A stretch of DNA of 64,000 bases, from NCBI RefSeq assembly GCF_000150955.2, contig NC_011695.1, positions 124,001 to 188,000 of the forward strand, given 5' to 3'. Source of the stretch: Phaeodactylum tricornutum CCAP 1055/1 (taxonomy: Eukaryota > Bacillariophyta > Bacillariophyceae > Surirellales > Neidiaceae). The position numbers and the translations under genes were made by a program. Shown in pieces: positions 1 to 11,657 of this stretch. The notes under the pieces were generated by a model. That model was given only the letters and a program-made list of their open reading frames with translations. It was not told the DNA's origin and searched no databases. The first letter of the stretch is position 1, and each line of letters opens with the position of its first letter.

Positions 1-2
1 GC

Positions 3-221
3 AGCGGTTGCTTTGAGGATGCCGCAACTTTCGGCGTAACAAGGACGGCATCCCGGCCAAAGTATCGGGGGAGCCTTTTAAACGGGACTGTATCAAACGG
101 CATCATTACTCCTTTGGCGAACTGCACCTGTATTGACTGTCCCAACACTTTTGAGCGTCATAGGCTTCGTGAGGCGGAACTAGAAGCAGTTGCCATTTGT
201 GAAGCCCTCGACGTGTTTTAA
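3..221 (+). CDS. 3' end of an unrecognised protein, cut by the window edge
   Basis: An open frame runs from the left edge to a TAA at 219-221 and encodes the last 72 residues of a protein whose start is outside the window. There is no ATG, so it must be the end of a longer exon. The visible part carries the cysteine cluster CTCIDCPNT followed by a charged helix. A C-x-C-x2-C-x-N pattern resembles the last cysteines of a CXC/CRC (tesmin/TSO1/LIN54) repeat, but the earlier cysteines are not visible, so this is only a suggestion. It converges tail to tail on the PPR gene, with about 40 bases between them. Confidence 0.5.
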   Translation, partial: SGCFEDAATFGVTRTASRPKYRGSLLNGTVSNGIITPLANCTCIDCPNTFERHRLREAELEAVAICEALDVF

Positions 222-263
222 TTTTTGTACGCATAAAATATAGACTAGAATACTTCAGACTTT

Positions 264-2738
264 TCAAGACCGTCGCTGTCGGGAAAACTTTCCGAGTCGC
301 TTTCTTTGGTCATGAAAGTCTGTAATTTCATTCGTATACTTGCCCGTTGGATCCTTGGACAAAATTTGAATAGCCAAGGATAAACTTCGATCGTCCGGAA
401 ATGCATTGAACCAGCCGACTCGACTAAGCGCTTCAATCTCCCCCAATATCTTCAACGCCCTTTCGGGCGCAGCTGTGTCACTCGAACGGAGCAAAGCAAA
501 GAGTACCATGTTGAGAATGCGCGTAGAAGGCAGTGCCGATTCATTGCCATGCTCAAAGTCTTTGATCATGACATGGAACAGACGTTCTGCCTTGTGGTCA
601 TCTCCAACGTGCCCAAATCCATGAATGGCGGCTCCATACATGTGTTGGTCGGGGCGTGCCCGTTGATTGCCCGCCTGATATGACTCTACAGCTTGATCGA
701 ACCAATCCTGAATATTACTGGCGCTGTCCCTGCGTTGACTATTTGCCCACGTACGAATTACAGCCGTATAGTGAAAGGCATCGGGTTGCAAATGGACTAG
801 ACCGTCCTCGTACCGTCGTTGCAATTCAAACAGGAGATCCTCGCAACGCCCCACCGCCTCGTGCGATTTAGATCTCGACCACGCAACCATGACGTTGGTG
901 AACGCATTGGGTCCCAACACCGAGGACTCCGCGTTGGGGACCAACTTTTGAATGGTGCGTAAGAGTACCTCGGCACGAAAGGCGGCATCCTGGCGCTCAG
1001 ATCGTGACCAACTCAACAAAACCTTTTCAATTAGCATTTCATTGGGCATGTACCGATCCTTCTCCTGTTCGTCTTCCATGCTACTTGCCAGCTCGATAAG
1101 CCTTATCAAGACACCTTCGGCGCGTTGCGAAATTCTGGTGTCGCGGGGGTGGGTGAGCCATGCCACAATCACGTCCCGGTAGTGACTGGGCTTGGGTAAA
1201 AAAGATGGATCACCACGGGCGGCCGCCTCTTCCTGCATTTCGATTAAGAGCTTTTCCGCCGAAACGGCACGGTGAACTCCACAGTGGACCAGAATCATGG
1301 CACGTTTGGTGAATGTTTCGGGACGGAATCGTTCTTGACCAGTTTTTTCGTACAGAGCGAGCAAATCGTCGTAGGCTTTTTGGGCGATTTCGAAACGGCC
1401 GACGAGCGCGGACGCCGAAATAAACTTGGAAAAGAAGGTAGCATCACAAGCGACGCCTTCAATCCCGCTCTGATCTAGTTCCAGCATGGTATGGAGCAGC
1501 CCGTACGCCTTTTGCAAAGGCATGGAGACAGGATCGTTCTCGTCCCGTGCATCCACTAGACAACTTTCCCGTTTCGGTGATTCCTCGTCGTCAGCGTGCA
1601 GAGTTACGGGCATCTTTCCCGCCCAGCGCAACCAACCGAAGATTACGAGACGAAAGGCGATCGTGTCGGGTGTCACGGTCTCGTGCAGGTGCCCCATCAT
1701 ATCGCGCAATACCTGGTCGGCGTGCTGCATGTACACCAAGTCTTCCGCCGCAGTCAAGACGTCCAGAAGAGTGGTGTAGGCCACAACATTGGGTGTAGCC
1801 GTCACAGTCCCCTCCCGGCGCAGTTCACGCCAGTCCTTCCAGAGAGCCCATGCGCCTTGCGCGGCATCCTCCCGTCCACTGAGGGCCCAGGCTCGTAAGG
1901 TGGCCGTGAAAAGAAAGGTATCCGGCAATTCTGCCTGTTGTGTGGCGCCGCGTTCGAGCATGATGGCCAGCAACTCTTGCCCAGAGAGAGGAGCCTGCGT
2001 GGGGTCACCCTTGGCGGTAGCGGCCGTGAGGAGCAAAGTGTAGGTTCGTGCGTCAATAGGGACGGGCGGCGCCGCGGCCGTCCAGCTCTCCAACAGAGAA
2101 AAGAGCTGTTTAGCGCTGACGACATTGGCATTGTCCATCCAACAGAGTCTCCAGGCGTCCACAATGGCGTTGAGCAAGTGCGTGGCGCGGGGATAGCGAC
2201 CGTCGTACCAGTGGGCCAAGCATTCATCCTTCTTCAGCAACTGCGGGTGCAATTCCAGCGTCGTGACCGTACGCCCAAAAAGCGTGAGACAGGTTTGGAT
2301 AGTTTGCGGTCTCGTTCGGTGTTTCGTAATCCAATAGCGAATGGTTTCTTCAGCCTGCGTAATCTCCCGCCCCGTCCACGTAGGTGACGGAGCATCCCAA
2401 CGAAGGAGACGGGACGTTTCTGCAACCCATAATTCCTCGGATTTGGATACGTCGAATCGCAGTTGGACGTCCTTCTCGGGAGATGCATTGTCGGTAAATG
2501 ACTCCACGTTGGGATTCCAAAGAGTCGGTGAGTGTTGAAAAGCCAAGGAGCGGTTGGAAACGCCGTGTGTGCCTAGGGCTCCTGGAGTATTCCTTCGACC
2601 CGACAGTGATGGTATTCGGCACGGAGAAGGGGAGACGACGGAACCATGCAACGTCCTAGATCGAGGCCGCACGCAAGGACGAGCACGTACGGTAAAGAGC
2701 GCGGCAACACGGTTTCCTGTCACGACGGACGGCATCAC
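264..2738 (-). CDS. Pentatricopeptide-repeat (PPR) protein, probably organellar
   Basis: This single-exon gene encodes 824 residues. The first 35 residues are rich in Arg, Ser and Val and lack acidic residues, as expected of a mitochondrial or plastid presequence. PPR-like helical hairpins can be seen near residues 229-262 (DARTYTLLLTAATAKG), 316-350 (PNVVAYTTLLDVL), about 650-690 (PDAFHYTAVIRTWA) and 695-730 (MYGAAIHGFGHVGDDHKAERLF). The family binds organellar RNA for processing, stability, editing or translation. No DYW or SMR catalytic domain is visible, so an RNA-binding role is the most that can be inferred. The start is the first of two adjacent Met codons. The gene is divergent from the Popeye-like gene. 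Confidence 0.85.
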   Translation of the reverse strand: MMPSVVTGNRVAALFTVRARPCVRPRSRTLHGSVVSPSPCRIPSLSGRRNTPGALGTHGVSNRSLAFQHSPTLWNPNVESFTDNASPEKDVQLRFDVSKSEELWVAETSRLLRWDAPSPTWTGREITQAEETIRYWITKHRTRPQTIQTCLTLFGRTVTTLELHPQLLKKDECLAHWYDGRYPRATHLLNAIVDAWRLCWMDNANVVSAKQLFSLLESWTAAAPPVPIDARTYTLLLTAATAKGDPTQAPLSGQELLAIMLERGATQQAELPDTFLFTATLRAWALSGREDAAQGAWALWKDWRELRREGTVTATPNVVAYTTLLDVLTAAEDLVYMQHADQVLRDMMGHLHETVTPDTIAFRLVIFGWLRWAGKMPVTLHADDEESPKRESCLVDARDENDPVSMPLQKAYGLLHTMLELDQSGIEGVACDATFFSKFISASALVGRFEIAQKAYDDLLALYEKTGQERFRPETFTKRAMILVHCGVHRAVSAEKLLIEMQEEAAARGDPSFLPKPSHYRDVIVAWLTHPRDTRISQRAEGVLIRLIELASSMEDEQEKDRYMPNEMLIEKVLLSWSRSERQDAAFRAEVLLRTIQKLVPNAESSVLGPNAFTNVMVAWSRSKSHEAVGRCEDLLFELQRRYEDGLVHLQPDAFHYTAVIRTWANSQRRDSASNIQDWFDQAVESYQAGNQRARPDQHMYGAAIHGFGHVGDDHKAERLFHVMIKDFEHGNESALPSTRILNMVLFALLRSSDTAAPERALKILGEIEALSRVGWFNAFPDDRSLSLAIQILSKDPTGKYTNEITDFHDQRKRLGKFSRQRRS

Positions 2739-3446
2739 GTCGAGGCCTTGGCAAAGGCAAGTACGGCTCTCCTGTTCACAGTCTCCAATACCACAGGAAA
2801 AGGTGTGCGTCTGGTTTCAGCAGCGCGCCGTCTCGAACACAGCGAACTAGTCCTCTCTACAGTACTTGTTACTTGTTGTGCTTTTCCTCACGTTCTACCT
2901 ATGCTTCGAGTGTAATGCATACCTATCTACCTCTAGAGCCGTTGCGCACCTCTTCACCATTTCACGGCGCCATGGTGTACAGTGTTTGAGAATCCGTGAA
3001 TGAGTGTTCCGTGTATGCCATCCCCGCACTCCGGGTGTTTTGTCCTCTTCGCCAGTATTTACAGTAACCTCCGGGTACTCTCGACGATACAGTCTGGCTT
3101 TGTCCGACAAAAACTCCAATTGTCACGGTCAACTCGGGCAAATTCGTCGGCGTTTCGAACCCCTTCCCGTCCGAGAGCTGACCGTGAAGCAACCAACGAC
3201 TACTAGCTACTAGACCGACGCCAAGGCCAATCAACTGAGGCAAGCGACGCGACACTCATGCGTGTCATTGCAGGAGTCGGATCGATCATTCCAGCACACT
3301 CACCCCCCTGTTTGTTGCAGGAGTAGGGAGTAGTACTAGCTACCAACCTTGGTTGCTAGGATTGCTCTTGGTCATTCCGTTACGACGCGAAGGAACAAAC
3401 GGGGTCGTTGCATTGACTTAGTAGATAGACAGCAGCTGCCGCCAAC
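2739..3446. other. Divergent intergenic region, PPR gene / Popeye-like gene
   Basis: About 700 bases separate two divergent starts, so both promoters should lie here. No TATA box, repeat, RNA gene or credible coding frame was recognised. Confidence 0.5.
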
Positions 3447-4835
3447 ATGGTGGTCGTTTACACGCCGCTATCTATCTGGGTCCAGTGTGCCAGTTTGGCC
3501 TTTACCCTGGGCGGTATGCACGGTGATTTATTGGCCATTCGGTTTTTCCTCTTTCTCGCGTACGTCTTTTTGTTCCTCAACGCCTGCTTGGGATCTCCCC
3601 TGTGGGGTGCACCCACCAATTCGGGAGGAGTAGCCGTGGACAGCCTACTCTGGGCAGTTTTGAATATGTACGTGCACGGCTCATCGCTCGTCCGACTCGT
3701 TCTGGACGAGCGACCCGTGCACTTGACCGAAGAGGAAGACGCACTCTGGCGTATGTTCTATCGCACCGGTGGACTCTCCAAACGACTCTTTCACGCAATC
3801 CTCGTCCCGCATTTGGAAGTCATTGAGGCACAAGCCGGCGACGAACTCCTCACGGAAGATTTCTTTTACATTCAGTACCACGGAAGGGCGCATTTGCAAG
3901 TACTGGACGGCGAGCGCCTGGTTGCGGATCGCTATACAAGGTCGGGAGAAATGTTTGATTTCAAGTGTCTAGGCAGTAAGTACTACTAGTAAGGAGGCAA
4001 GCTACCGTAGCTAGCATATCCTTGGTTACAATGACATCTTTCTCACGCCTAACGACTTTTGCCACACTCGTGTCCTTCCCGCACAGTGTTCCCCGCCAAC
4101 ACCATGATAGCCAAACACGTGGTCAAATGCCGGTGCGAGAACCGCACGAAACTCTTTCGATTTAGCCGCGCCAATATGGAACGGATTGCACACCACAATT
4201 TTGTCAAGGGCATTTGGCAATCACTCCTCATCAACAATATATCGTTCGTGCTCGAACGCCAGCGCGTGGACGACCGGGATTGCATCCTCCCCGAAGGAGC
4301 CTGCGACGCCATCTTTGCACCCCTCCAGCCCTGGGAAGAACCGAATTCCATTCTGGCTGGATCCAATAAATCCTTATCCCGCCCCACGGCGCATTTGTTG
4401 TTTTCCATTCACAAGTCGTTCAGTCCCCCGTGGCCCTTTGGGGGACACCCAACGGGGATGCGGCAAGTGCAGCTGCCACCACCCGTGCCGCCCCCGTCGG
4501 GCGATCCGCAAGCCTATCCACCGTTACACAATATCTCGTCGCGTGGCTGGCATGACGAGGATGAGGACGACATCGGCACGACCGGCCACCGCATGCGCAC
4601 CTGGTTATGGTCAATTCCTCGGCGAGTCATGTCCCGACGCAATTCGGCGGAATCTTCGTCGTCTACCCCTGCCCTGGGCGAACTAGAGCCCGACACCGTT
4701 GAAGACGATTTCGAAGGAAAAGTTGCCACCGAACTGTTAGTGGAGGCGACCGAAGATTGGCAGGTAGCAATTCACGATCGGCCGGAAGCAGCTGCCAGAG
4801 CATCTCGTGAGAACGAAAAGACTGCCAATGTTTGA
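3447..4835 (+). CDS. Popeye-domain-like membrane protein (POPDC-type)
   Basis: Two exons, 3447-3975 and 4087-4835, join across a phase-1 intron (GTAAGT..CACAG, 111 bp) and give 425 residues. The N terminus has hydrophobic segments at about residues 7-50 and 60-75. They are followed by a region like the cyclic-nucleotide-binding fold of Popeye proteins (ERPVHLTEEEDALWRMFY, then a beta-rich part ending FRFSRANMERIAHHNFVKGIW). The tail of about 140 residues is Pro-rich then acidic and looks disordered. Animal POPDC proteins bind cAMP at the plasma membrane, but the animal DSPE ligand motif is not obvious here, so cAMP binding is uncertain. The intron-containing model restores the continuous domain. 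A generic cNMP-binding membrane protein is the alternative. Confidence 0.7.
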
Positions 4836-6782
4836 AGGTTTTTGCGCAAACCGTGATGGACAATATCGCGGTCCGCAATTGTGTTGATGGGTCGGTTGAA
4901 AGTGTGAGCTATGAACTTGCCGGCCGGGATCGCGTTCGATCCGCCATGCCAAGGGTGAGAATTTTGTGTACGGAATAATTGTATATCGAGAATGTATTGA
5001 TTCCCGGTAACCAGTTTTCGTGATTCCTCTCGGGCACCATATTTCTGGTGGCGGTCCGGAGTAGAATACCTTTTAATGTCCGGTCAATGTCGGTCAATCA
5101 AAGGACCATAATTATCTTTGTTCTTGGTGTCTCGTCTGGTGCGGTATCGCCGTTCGACTGAACTTCCAGGATTGTTGCCGGTGGGAAAACGAAATTATCA
5201 CGCAGACATGCGTCATAGATTGTAAATACAGTTGATTCGGATCTGTCGTTCACGTTCCTCAGTCGGTCTCGTTTCTGAAAATATTTAAGAAATCGAAGAG
5301 TCGTTGTCATGATGATTGGCTGATATTTCGCTATCCTGGATGACGTCAATTCAGAGTTAACAATATATTCGAAGACGACTTTCATTTAGTTTATCAATTG
5401 GATGACGCCTCGCCCCGTTGGCCCTCGAATTCCTACCTTGGCTTTCCTCCTTTGGAAAAATTGGAAAAGGATCGACATCGACGACGTGGGCGCCTTCTCC
5501 AGGCACGCATACGTCATCGTTGGCTCTGAAGATTCACTAAGTCTGGGGCCGTTCGCGGGCGAAGGTCTAGCAGAAGGCCACTACCACACGGAAGGGTAAA
5601 TTCATAAAGTAGGACTTCAACCTGCGACAAAAATTGACTGGAAAGGGCAACTAATCGTCATATCCCACCGGCATTGGGCCCAAAGACGCTGTCGCATCCC
5701 AATCCATCACCTAACTTCCCGCGGCGTGCCGGGACCGTAGCCATCACGCGTACAACAAACATCAGCCAAGACCAATTCTCGCAACCATTTTCCGAAAGAG
5801 ACAGCACCGACGGTCAACTGCAACCATCGATCTACCCATCAACTCGAATAAAACGGTTGCAATCATAAGGTAAGACAAGCTGTTACTGCACAGTGTCGGG
5901 TAGCTTCGTACCGCCGCGTTGTTACTTTCGTGCTGGTTGATATGACTAAACATCCACGCCGCCCAAAGCTGGCAGCGCTCCGAGTGAGAATCGACGTGAA
6001 GGTAATATTGACAATCCGTGTCGGTCGTGATGTAAGCGAGCCGCTGTATTGCTTGCGCATAGCAGGGGAAACTCGTGTGGCATGTTGACCGACTCCATGG
6101 ACGCGTATATATTGCAGTACGAGCTTGCCTTGCGAGAATAACGTTGCGTGACGAATGTCAATCCGTCTCGATCTGCTTCCAATGAGAGTCGAGGCTTTCC
6201 TGCTTTGATGGCTGTTAGATTCCCGGGATCAGAAGTCGGCCTGCCACGACTATTTCTAAGGTAGTGCAGTTTGGCATTTGAATCCCAACGACTGCTCGTT
6301 CGTCCTATTCATGGACACCCAGCTAGTTCCGAAAGAAAAAAAAAACCACTCCGTCCATGGACGAGCCTTCATGTTGGACCGCGAACAACGCGCGATATCG
6401 TGTGATGGGTTTCCTTCCCGCTTTTACCGATGTCGTCCCGGAACTGGGACAACGATACAAAATTTCGGTTTTAGGATTCGCAAGTTTCCGGGTTGGTGCT
6501 TACGTGGGCCAGCAAACCACACGCCTCGTCGCCCACCTCATCGCCTTGGAAGGTTTTGATTGGTCGCCATCATATGGCTCGTGAGGCGTCCTCCCTTTCA
6601 GACACCCACGCGTTCGTGTCTCTCTTGGTTGTTGCCGTTCCAATGGGAAAATATCCATCCATCAGAAACCAATCCACTGCCCATCGGCACTCACACTTTT
6701 TGCGTTCCGCGAATCCATCACCAGCACAGATCGACTGTATCATCGATACCAAGTTTCTCACTAACAATCGAAAATTGTCACA
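4836..6782. other. Long intergenic region without a supported gene
   Basis: Nearly 2 kb lies between the Popeye-like gene and the homeodomain gene. Only short open frames of under 100 codons occur. None resembles a known family or joins into a spliced model that I could support. The right end should hold the homeodomain gene's promoter and 5' UTR. Confidence 0.5.
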
Positions 6783-8098
6783 ATGATGGAAGGATCAGTC
6801 TCTGAAGCCCCCAACAAACACGGGTCGACAAGTAATCCCGTAGCGACACGTGTCCGCGCTGTTTCGGTTTCCAACGCGTCATCAACCTCCGCCAGTAAAA
6901 CCAACAAACGCAAGTCTACCAGTCTGCCCACCGAGACTGTCGAATACCTAAAAGCATGGATGATGAGCCCGGAACACATTGCTCATCCATATCCGACGGA
7001 ACAGGAAAAGGCCAAGATCATGGCGGACACCTGTATCGAATTGAAGCAACTCACCAACTGGTTCGTCAATAATCGCAAGCGCTACTGGAAGCCAAGAGTC
7101 GAAGCCCGCGTCCAGACGCAAGCTTCCTTCAAGACTGCCCCATCCAACACTAGCAAAAACACTGCTGATACGGAGACCGCCCCGGTTGATCTTTTCGACC
7201 CTGATTTGGCGATTGTGGCAACGACAACCGGCTCGGCGAACCAACCAGAGATCTCCGCTCCGAGTGACGTTCCGTTGGCCAAGATTGTTTCTGTTGCCAG
7301 CTTTCAAGCTCTTCTGGAAAAGGCTTCTGTCAGTCTATCGCCGATCAGTACTCACAACTCCGTCTTTCACCACGTGGAATCACTCCTCAATGGTCCTTCT
7401 CGACTGGTTTCGGATGCGTCCGACAGCAGCTCGATTGGAACCGAGGACGAAACCTCGAGCAACACTAGTACCGCAGGGTCTGTCACAACGCCACAGTCGG
7501 AGGGCATCAAGACGGAACAAACATCGGTTCACATACTGCGTCATACCGGACAAGTCCCGACAGTCGAAGATGTTACGATCCTTACCAATGTTCCGGCGGA
7601 ACGCATTCTCCGAACCTTTGATGATTGCGTCTTGAGTTACCGCGTGCCCACGTCCGGGAATCGGAAAAAGGTAGGTCGTGGGAGTCCTGGAGCTCGGAGC
7701 ACTTTGCGGCGATATCTCTTGATTGGTAATAGTGTCTCACAATCTCCGTTCGTTTGGTTTCGCAGAGTCAAAGTCGTCGGGACGCCGAAATCGTACGCAC
7801 CAAGAAGCACTACCTCAAGGTTTACATGGCAGAAGTTGCGGAAGCGAGCAAGGCTCGCAACGAGATCCGTGCTACGGCTTGGACCAAACGAGCCCGATCA
7901 CCAGCGGGAAATGAGGCTACCGCGGAAGACCCTTTGTCGCCCCGCGCTAAGTTTCGCCGGGTCAGTGTCCAACTTTGGCAGGATGCCTGCCGATCGGCCT
8001 CGCACGGGTATGACCACGATGCGTTACCAACCTTGGAAGAAGCTTCGCAGCTTTTTGGCTACAGCAATAGCGATTGCGTCGACTGTGTATCCAACTAG
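6783..8098 (+). CDS. TALE-class homeodomain transcription factor
   Basis: Exons 6783-7670 and 7766-8098 join in phase 0 across a 95-bp intron (GTAGGT..CGCAG), giving 406 residues. The homeodomain lies at about residues 41-104. It has the TALE hallmarks: an extended loop between helices 1 and 2 containing AHPYPTEQEK, and a third helix LTNWFVNNRKRYWKP with the invariant W-F-x-N-x-R core. The rest is Ser/Thr-rich and probably disordered, except for a charged helix near residue 300 (KKHYLKVYMAEVAEASKAR). The protein should be nuclear and bind DNA. In plants and algae TALE proteins often form heterodimers, but no partner domain is recognised here. Read without splicing, the frame runs on past the intron into unrelated residues. 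Confidence 0.88.
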
Positions 8099-8599
8099 TC
8101 TCAAGACGTACCGGGGCCTTCTGTGTTTTTTGGCTCTTTTATCTGCGCACCTTCACCCGCTCAATCCACCACTCGCTCGCGGACTGCCTGTCACACATTC
8201 ACGTCTTTCCTTCTGTCTCGGCTCGACGAGGCATCGCATCACCACTTGATTTACACTGCCGGCCTGCCGTCAATCAAGGCAACGGCGTCTACCTAGATTA
8301 CGAATGGCGCCGTGACAAAGCTACACTCGCGGCACTTGCAATTCGAGGCCGGATTGCACCCGTTTTCTCCTTTTTGTATTTGATCCATCTACTCATCTTA
8401 TTCGCAAGGGTATGTTTCCTCAATGCCTGTTTTCGCACAAAATAACCACGTTATAACGATAGTCCACCAAGGTTTAGCATCTACTTTAGCAGACGTACAG
8501 TATGTGTTGTTGACAATTTGTAGTGTTTGACTTATTTATTCCGCTGGCCGAGATTCCGAACTAGAGAGTGTACGCACGTGCCTCGTGGAATAACAATAC
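8099..8599. other. Convergent 3' intergenic region
   Basis: About 500 bases lie between the converging ends of the homeodomain and RCC1 genes. They presumably hold both 3' UTRs and polyadenylation sites. Nothing else was recognised. Confidence 0.5.
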
Positions 8600-10783
8600 C
8601 TACGAATCCGCCGTTTGCTCCAGCATTTGTCTCCGGCCTTTGACTTCGTACTTGCCGAATTTCTTCCACCGTTCCTTCGGAGCGTGTTCCTTGGGCTCGG
8701 GGAGACGATGCCATACGTTAAAGTCGGGCACGGCCCGAGCCTTGCCCACCGTCGCCGACTTGGATTCCTCATTCTGTTCTTGTCCGTCGGCTTCGCCTTC
8801 CACCCCGACTCCGCCACACATGTGGATGGTCCCGTCCAACCCCACCACAATCGAGTGGACGTAGCCGCATTCCACATCGACCGCTAGTACCGGTGATCCG
8901 TCCTCTTCCCGGTAGACACTGACACGCCGCGGAAGGGTGACTTGATTCCGGGCCATGCCTAGTCCAATGCGGCCGCCGTCGGTCTTGCCCCAGCCGTACA
9001 CCGAGCCTCTGGTCGAGACGGCCATGCTAATGTCGACACCGGCACTCATTTGCAGTATCCGTGTGCGCTCGCTCCCGTCCTCTTCCGGTTCGTCGAAAGC
9101 GGTAATCCGGACGGGGTGCATTTGGGATTGCGTGTCACCGTGTCCGAGACAACCGCCACTGCCGGCCCCGCACGAATAGAGTGCGCCCTCTTGCGAAAGT
9201 AACAGGGAATGGCGGTGACCCGCGCTGGCGCCGACCATGGGAATGCCCTGCAGCGACTCGATCACTTTGGGTATACACTGATCACTGGAATCGTCGAGCG
9301 ACAGATTGGCAATGAGATCCAAATGAGCCATGAGTTCGGCCGCAAAGTTGCGGCCTTCGAGTAGTGCGGGTGCCGCGGCGTCGCGTGGTGGGAATGAGTC
9401 CACCGCCGGAGCGACGTTGTCCGGAATCCTTGCTACAGGAATTGGCACGGCTCCGTCCACCGGGAGGGTCTCTTCCACGGTGAAATTGACCACGGCCGCA
9501 TCGGCGTCGTAATCAAAGGGGGTGAAGGAGCGTCCCAAGACTCCAAAGTGTCCCAATCCCCAACTAAAGACTTCACCGTCTTCCGTTACGGCCAGGGTGT
9601 GTCGACTGCCGCAACTAATCGAAGCGACGACTTCGTCTTCCAATCCCCCGGCCGTGACTTGGCGCGGAGCCAGTTGCGGACGTTTGTCAGCGTGTCCCAA
9701 TTGCCCACAAAAGCCGTCTCCCCAGGTGTAAACGTCTCCGTCACTAGTAACCACGGCGGAGTGCAATTCTCCGGCGGCGACGCAGCACACCCGGACGTGT
9801 GCCAAGCCTTCGACGTACTGCGGACGCATGACGTCGGGTAGTTGTTTGGCTGCGGAATATCCGTGTCCCAAGGCTCCGTACTGTCCGGTTCCAAAGGAGA
9901 GGACTCTCCCGGTACTGGTCAAGAGTAGCGAGTGGGCGACACGCACGAGACCTCCACCGGCGGATACTTGGACAATCCGCACGGCGTAACCGATTCCTCC
10001 ACGGAGCCGTCGCGGGAGTCGTTCGTCGCGTCTTTTTCCGTGTCCCAGCTGTCCCCGCCGTCCGACGCCCCACGCGGCGACTCCGGAGCCTCCGGCTCCG
10101 CAGAACTGTCCGTCGCCCCCGACTCGACAGAGGGAATGTTCCGGCGAGACGGAAGCGAATCGGCCTTGCACGGATCGTGGCAAGCGTATCGGTTCGGCGG
10201 CGTGGCCGGTATCGAGGGTGGCGTATCCGCTGACGGCTTGTTCGAGGAAACGCGCGTACGAAACGAATTCGTAGGGAACGGGGACTTGTCCGGCTGCTTT
10301 GGCGGCTTTGGAAAGTTTCCGGCGAACGAGGAGTTGTCCGGTATCGCCGCCGCCGTAGGACTGTTCCAGGAGTTTCCGGGCGGCGGTTTCCGATCGACAC
10401 AGGTCCGTGTACCCCACGGTACCGGACACGGCCGAGTTAGGCCGGTACAAGCGTGCGAGTACGTAACTGAGTCTCGCATCGGCCAGTATGTCACTAAAGT
10501 GCGTACTGCAGAGAAGGAGACGTCCGAGGTCGGCGGCGGCCAAGTGATAACAGACAACTTGCAGGGCATCTTGGGGCAAACGCTCGAGCGGGGATTGTGG
10601 ATGGGCTCCGTCGGAGGATACGGACTCTCCCGTGACGTGACGATGCGGGTCGGTCCGGGAACCGCCGTCGTGGCGTGCAGCACGTTCCCGTTGTTCGGCG
10701 GTCTTGGCCTGCCGACGCACGATCCGACGACGTTCCAAGTCTTGCTTGCGCCGCAGCTGATCTTCGTCCAGGACTTTCGGCAT
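8600..10783 (-). CDS. F-box protein with RCC1-type beta-propeller repeats
   Basis: This single-exon gene encodes 727 residues. A charged N-terminal helix (1-40) precedes an F-box-like segment at 65-112 ([22 protein letters not shown]). At least six RCC1 repeats follow, with characteristic G-x-x-G-x-L-G-H-G cores such as [26 protein letters not shown] and [13 protein letters not shown]. The F-box suggests a substrate receptor of an SCF ubiquitin ligase, with the propeller binding substrate or chromatin. That role is inferred from architecture. Start choice: the first in-frame ATG lies directly after a CAA repeat that is in frame but has no upstream ATG. A separate ATG at 10859 opens an overlapping frame across that repeat. 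Confidence 0.85.
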   Translation of the reverse strand: MPKVLDEDQLRRKQDLERRRIVRRQAKTAEQRERAARHDGGSRTDPHRHVTGESVSSDGAHPQSPLERLPQDALQVVCYHLAAADLGRLLLCSTHFSDILADARLSYVLARLYRPNSAVSGTVGYTDLCRSETAARKLLEQSYGGGDTGQLLVRRKLSKAAKAAGQVPVPYEFVSYARFLEQAVSGYATLDTGHAAEPIRLPRSVQGRFASVSPEHSLCRVGGDGQFCGAGGSGVAAWGVGRRGQLGHGKRRDERLPRRLRGGIGYAVRIVQVSAGGGLVRVAHSLLLTSTGRVLSFGTGQYGALGHGYSAAKQLPDVMRPQYVEGLAHVRVCCVAAGELHSAVVTSDGDVYTWGDGFCGQLGHADKRPQLAPRQVTAGGLEDEVVASISCGSRHTLAVTEDGEVFSWGLGHFGVLGRSFTPFDYDADAAVVNFTVEETLPVDGAVPIPVARIPDNVAPAVDSFPPRDAAAPALLEGRNFAAELMAHLDLIANLSLDDSSDQCIPKVIESLQGIPMVGASAGHRHSLLLSQEGALYSCGAGSGGCLGHGDTQSQMHPVRITAFDEPEEDGSERTRILQMSAGVDISMAVSTRGSVYGWGKTDGGRIGLGMARNQVTLPRRVSVYREEDGSPVLAVDVECGYVHSIVVGLDGTIHMCGGVGVEGEADGQEQNEESKSATVGKARAVPDFNVWHRLPEPKEHAPKERWKKFGKYEVKGRRQMLEQTADS

Positions 10784-10788
10784 GCTGC

Positions 10789-10799
10789 GTTGTTGCTGC

Positions 10800-10836
<37 letters not shown>

Positions 10837-10838
10837 GC
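10789..10838. repeat. Trinucleotide repeat (TTG)n, CAA on the minus strand
   Basis: About 16 near-perfect TTG/CTG units lie just upstream of the RCC1/F-box start codon. Read on the minus strand it is a CAA tract in the probable 5' UTR. It is in frame with the gene but without an upstream ATG in that frame. Confidence 0.9.
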
Positions 10839-10970
10839 GGGGGAGTTGATACTATCCATCCGTTGTTCCTCTACGGATCAAATCAATCAATCACGGTCGG
10901 TGGATCGATCGATGCCATTGTCGGTTTGGGGCTGCGGTGGGTTCTTCCTTTTCGACTGCCGTACAAAAAT

Positions 10971-10986
10971 ACATACATACATACAT
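10971..10986. repeat. Short ACAT tetranucleotide repeat
   Basis: Four tandem ACAT units in the divergent intergenic region. Confidence 0.8.
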
Positions 10987-11345
10987 GCCTACCAAGTCAG
11001 GTTGTTTGTCTGTTTTCCAATGGACGGACGGACAGATAAGAAGGAGACTAGGAGGACTCCCAACTGGCTTGGTCATTTGTACGTGGTGCAATCATTGGAT
11101 TGGTTCGAATCAAAGTCACAATCAGGTGTCACGTGGAACCAAAACATCCGTCAGACACTGCATGTCCACGAATCATATCGGGGCGAGACGGAAATTCGGC
11201 GAAAGGTTAGTGCCAGTTCCTACTCTACTACCACCACGTGTCCCCCGTAAGTGAGCACGTGACCACTTGCGGATGCGCACTGACACGATTGACCGCGGTC
11301 TCTGTCGAATGCTGGTTGCCTCGCCGTTCTGCTGACTGCATGGTA

Positions 11346-11374
11346 TATAGGTAGGTAGGTAGGTAGGTAGGTAG
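11346..11374. repeat. GTAG tetranucleotide repeat
   Basis: About seven tandem GTAG units lie roughly 280 bases upstream of the first paralogue. CTAC-type runs, the same unit in opposite orientation, precede the second paralogue near 13780-13870. Confidence 0.85.
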
Positions 11375-11657
11375 TTACAGATCATTTAGATCACAGACCA
11401 TCGGACGGACCAACCTAGTGACAGTGATTGATTTGCTACTCGAGCGATTGGGATTCAATTCGATCCCATTCCATCAAGTTCGTCTCGTCTCGTCATTCTC
11501 GAGGACCGAGATAGTCAGTCGAAAATAGAATAGGGAACTCTGGACAGTGCAGTAGGATAGAGACTATCGTTCGTACCGGACATAACACGCAACGACAGCA
11601 GCAACTACAGCAGCAACTAGAATAACACACACAAAAAACAACGACACACACGCCATT

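Larger units (their letters stand above)
10784..11657. other. Divergent intergenic region with three microsatellites
   Basis: This region separates the RCC1 gene from the first paralogue of the tandem pair. It contains a TTG/CAA tract, an ACAT tract and a GTAG tract, each listed separately, and two CACGTG-like palindromes near 11236 and 11257. No coding frame is credible apart from a possible upstream frame of the RCC1 mRNA. Confidence 0.5.

Noticed and set aside
5098-5385. 95-codon minus-strand frame in the large intergenic region
   Set aside because: No family resemblance, no splice partner, and a composition not distinct from random.
9932-10849. 305-codon frame opposite the RCC1 gene, ending in poly-Leu
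   Set aside because: A shadow of the RCC1 repeats and the CAA tract. No family resemblance.
11090-11125. GGTTCGAATC, a tRNA B-box-like string
   Set aside because: The flanks do not pair as a T-arm and no A box lies at the right distance upstream.
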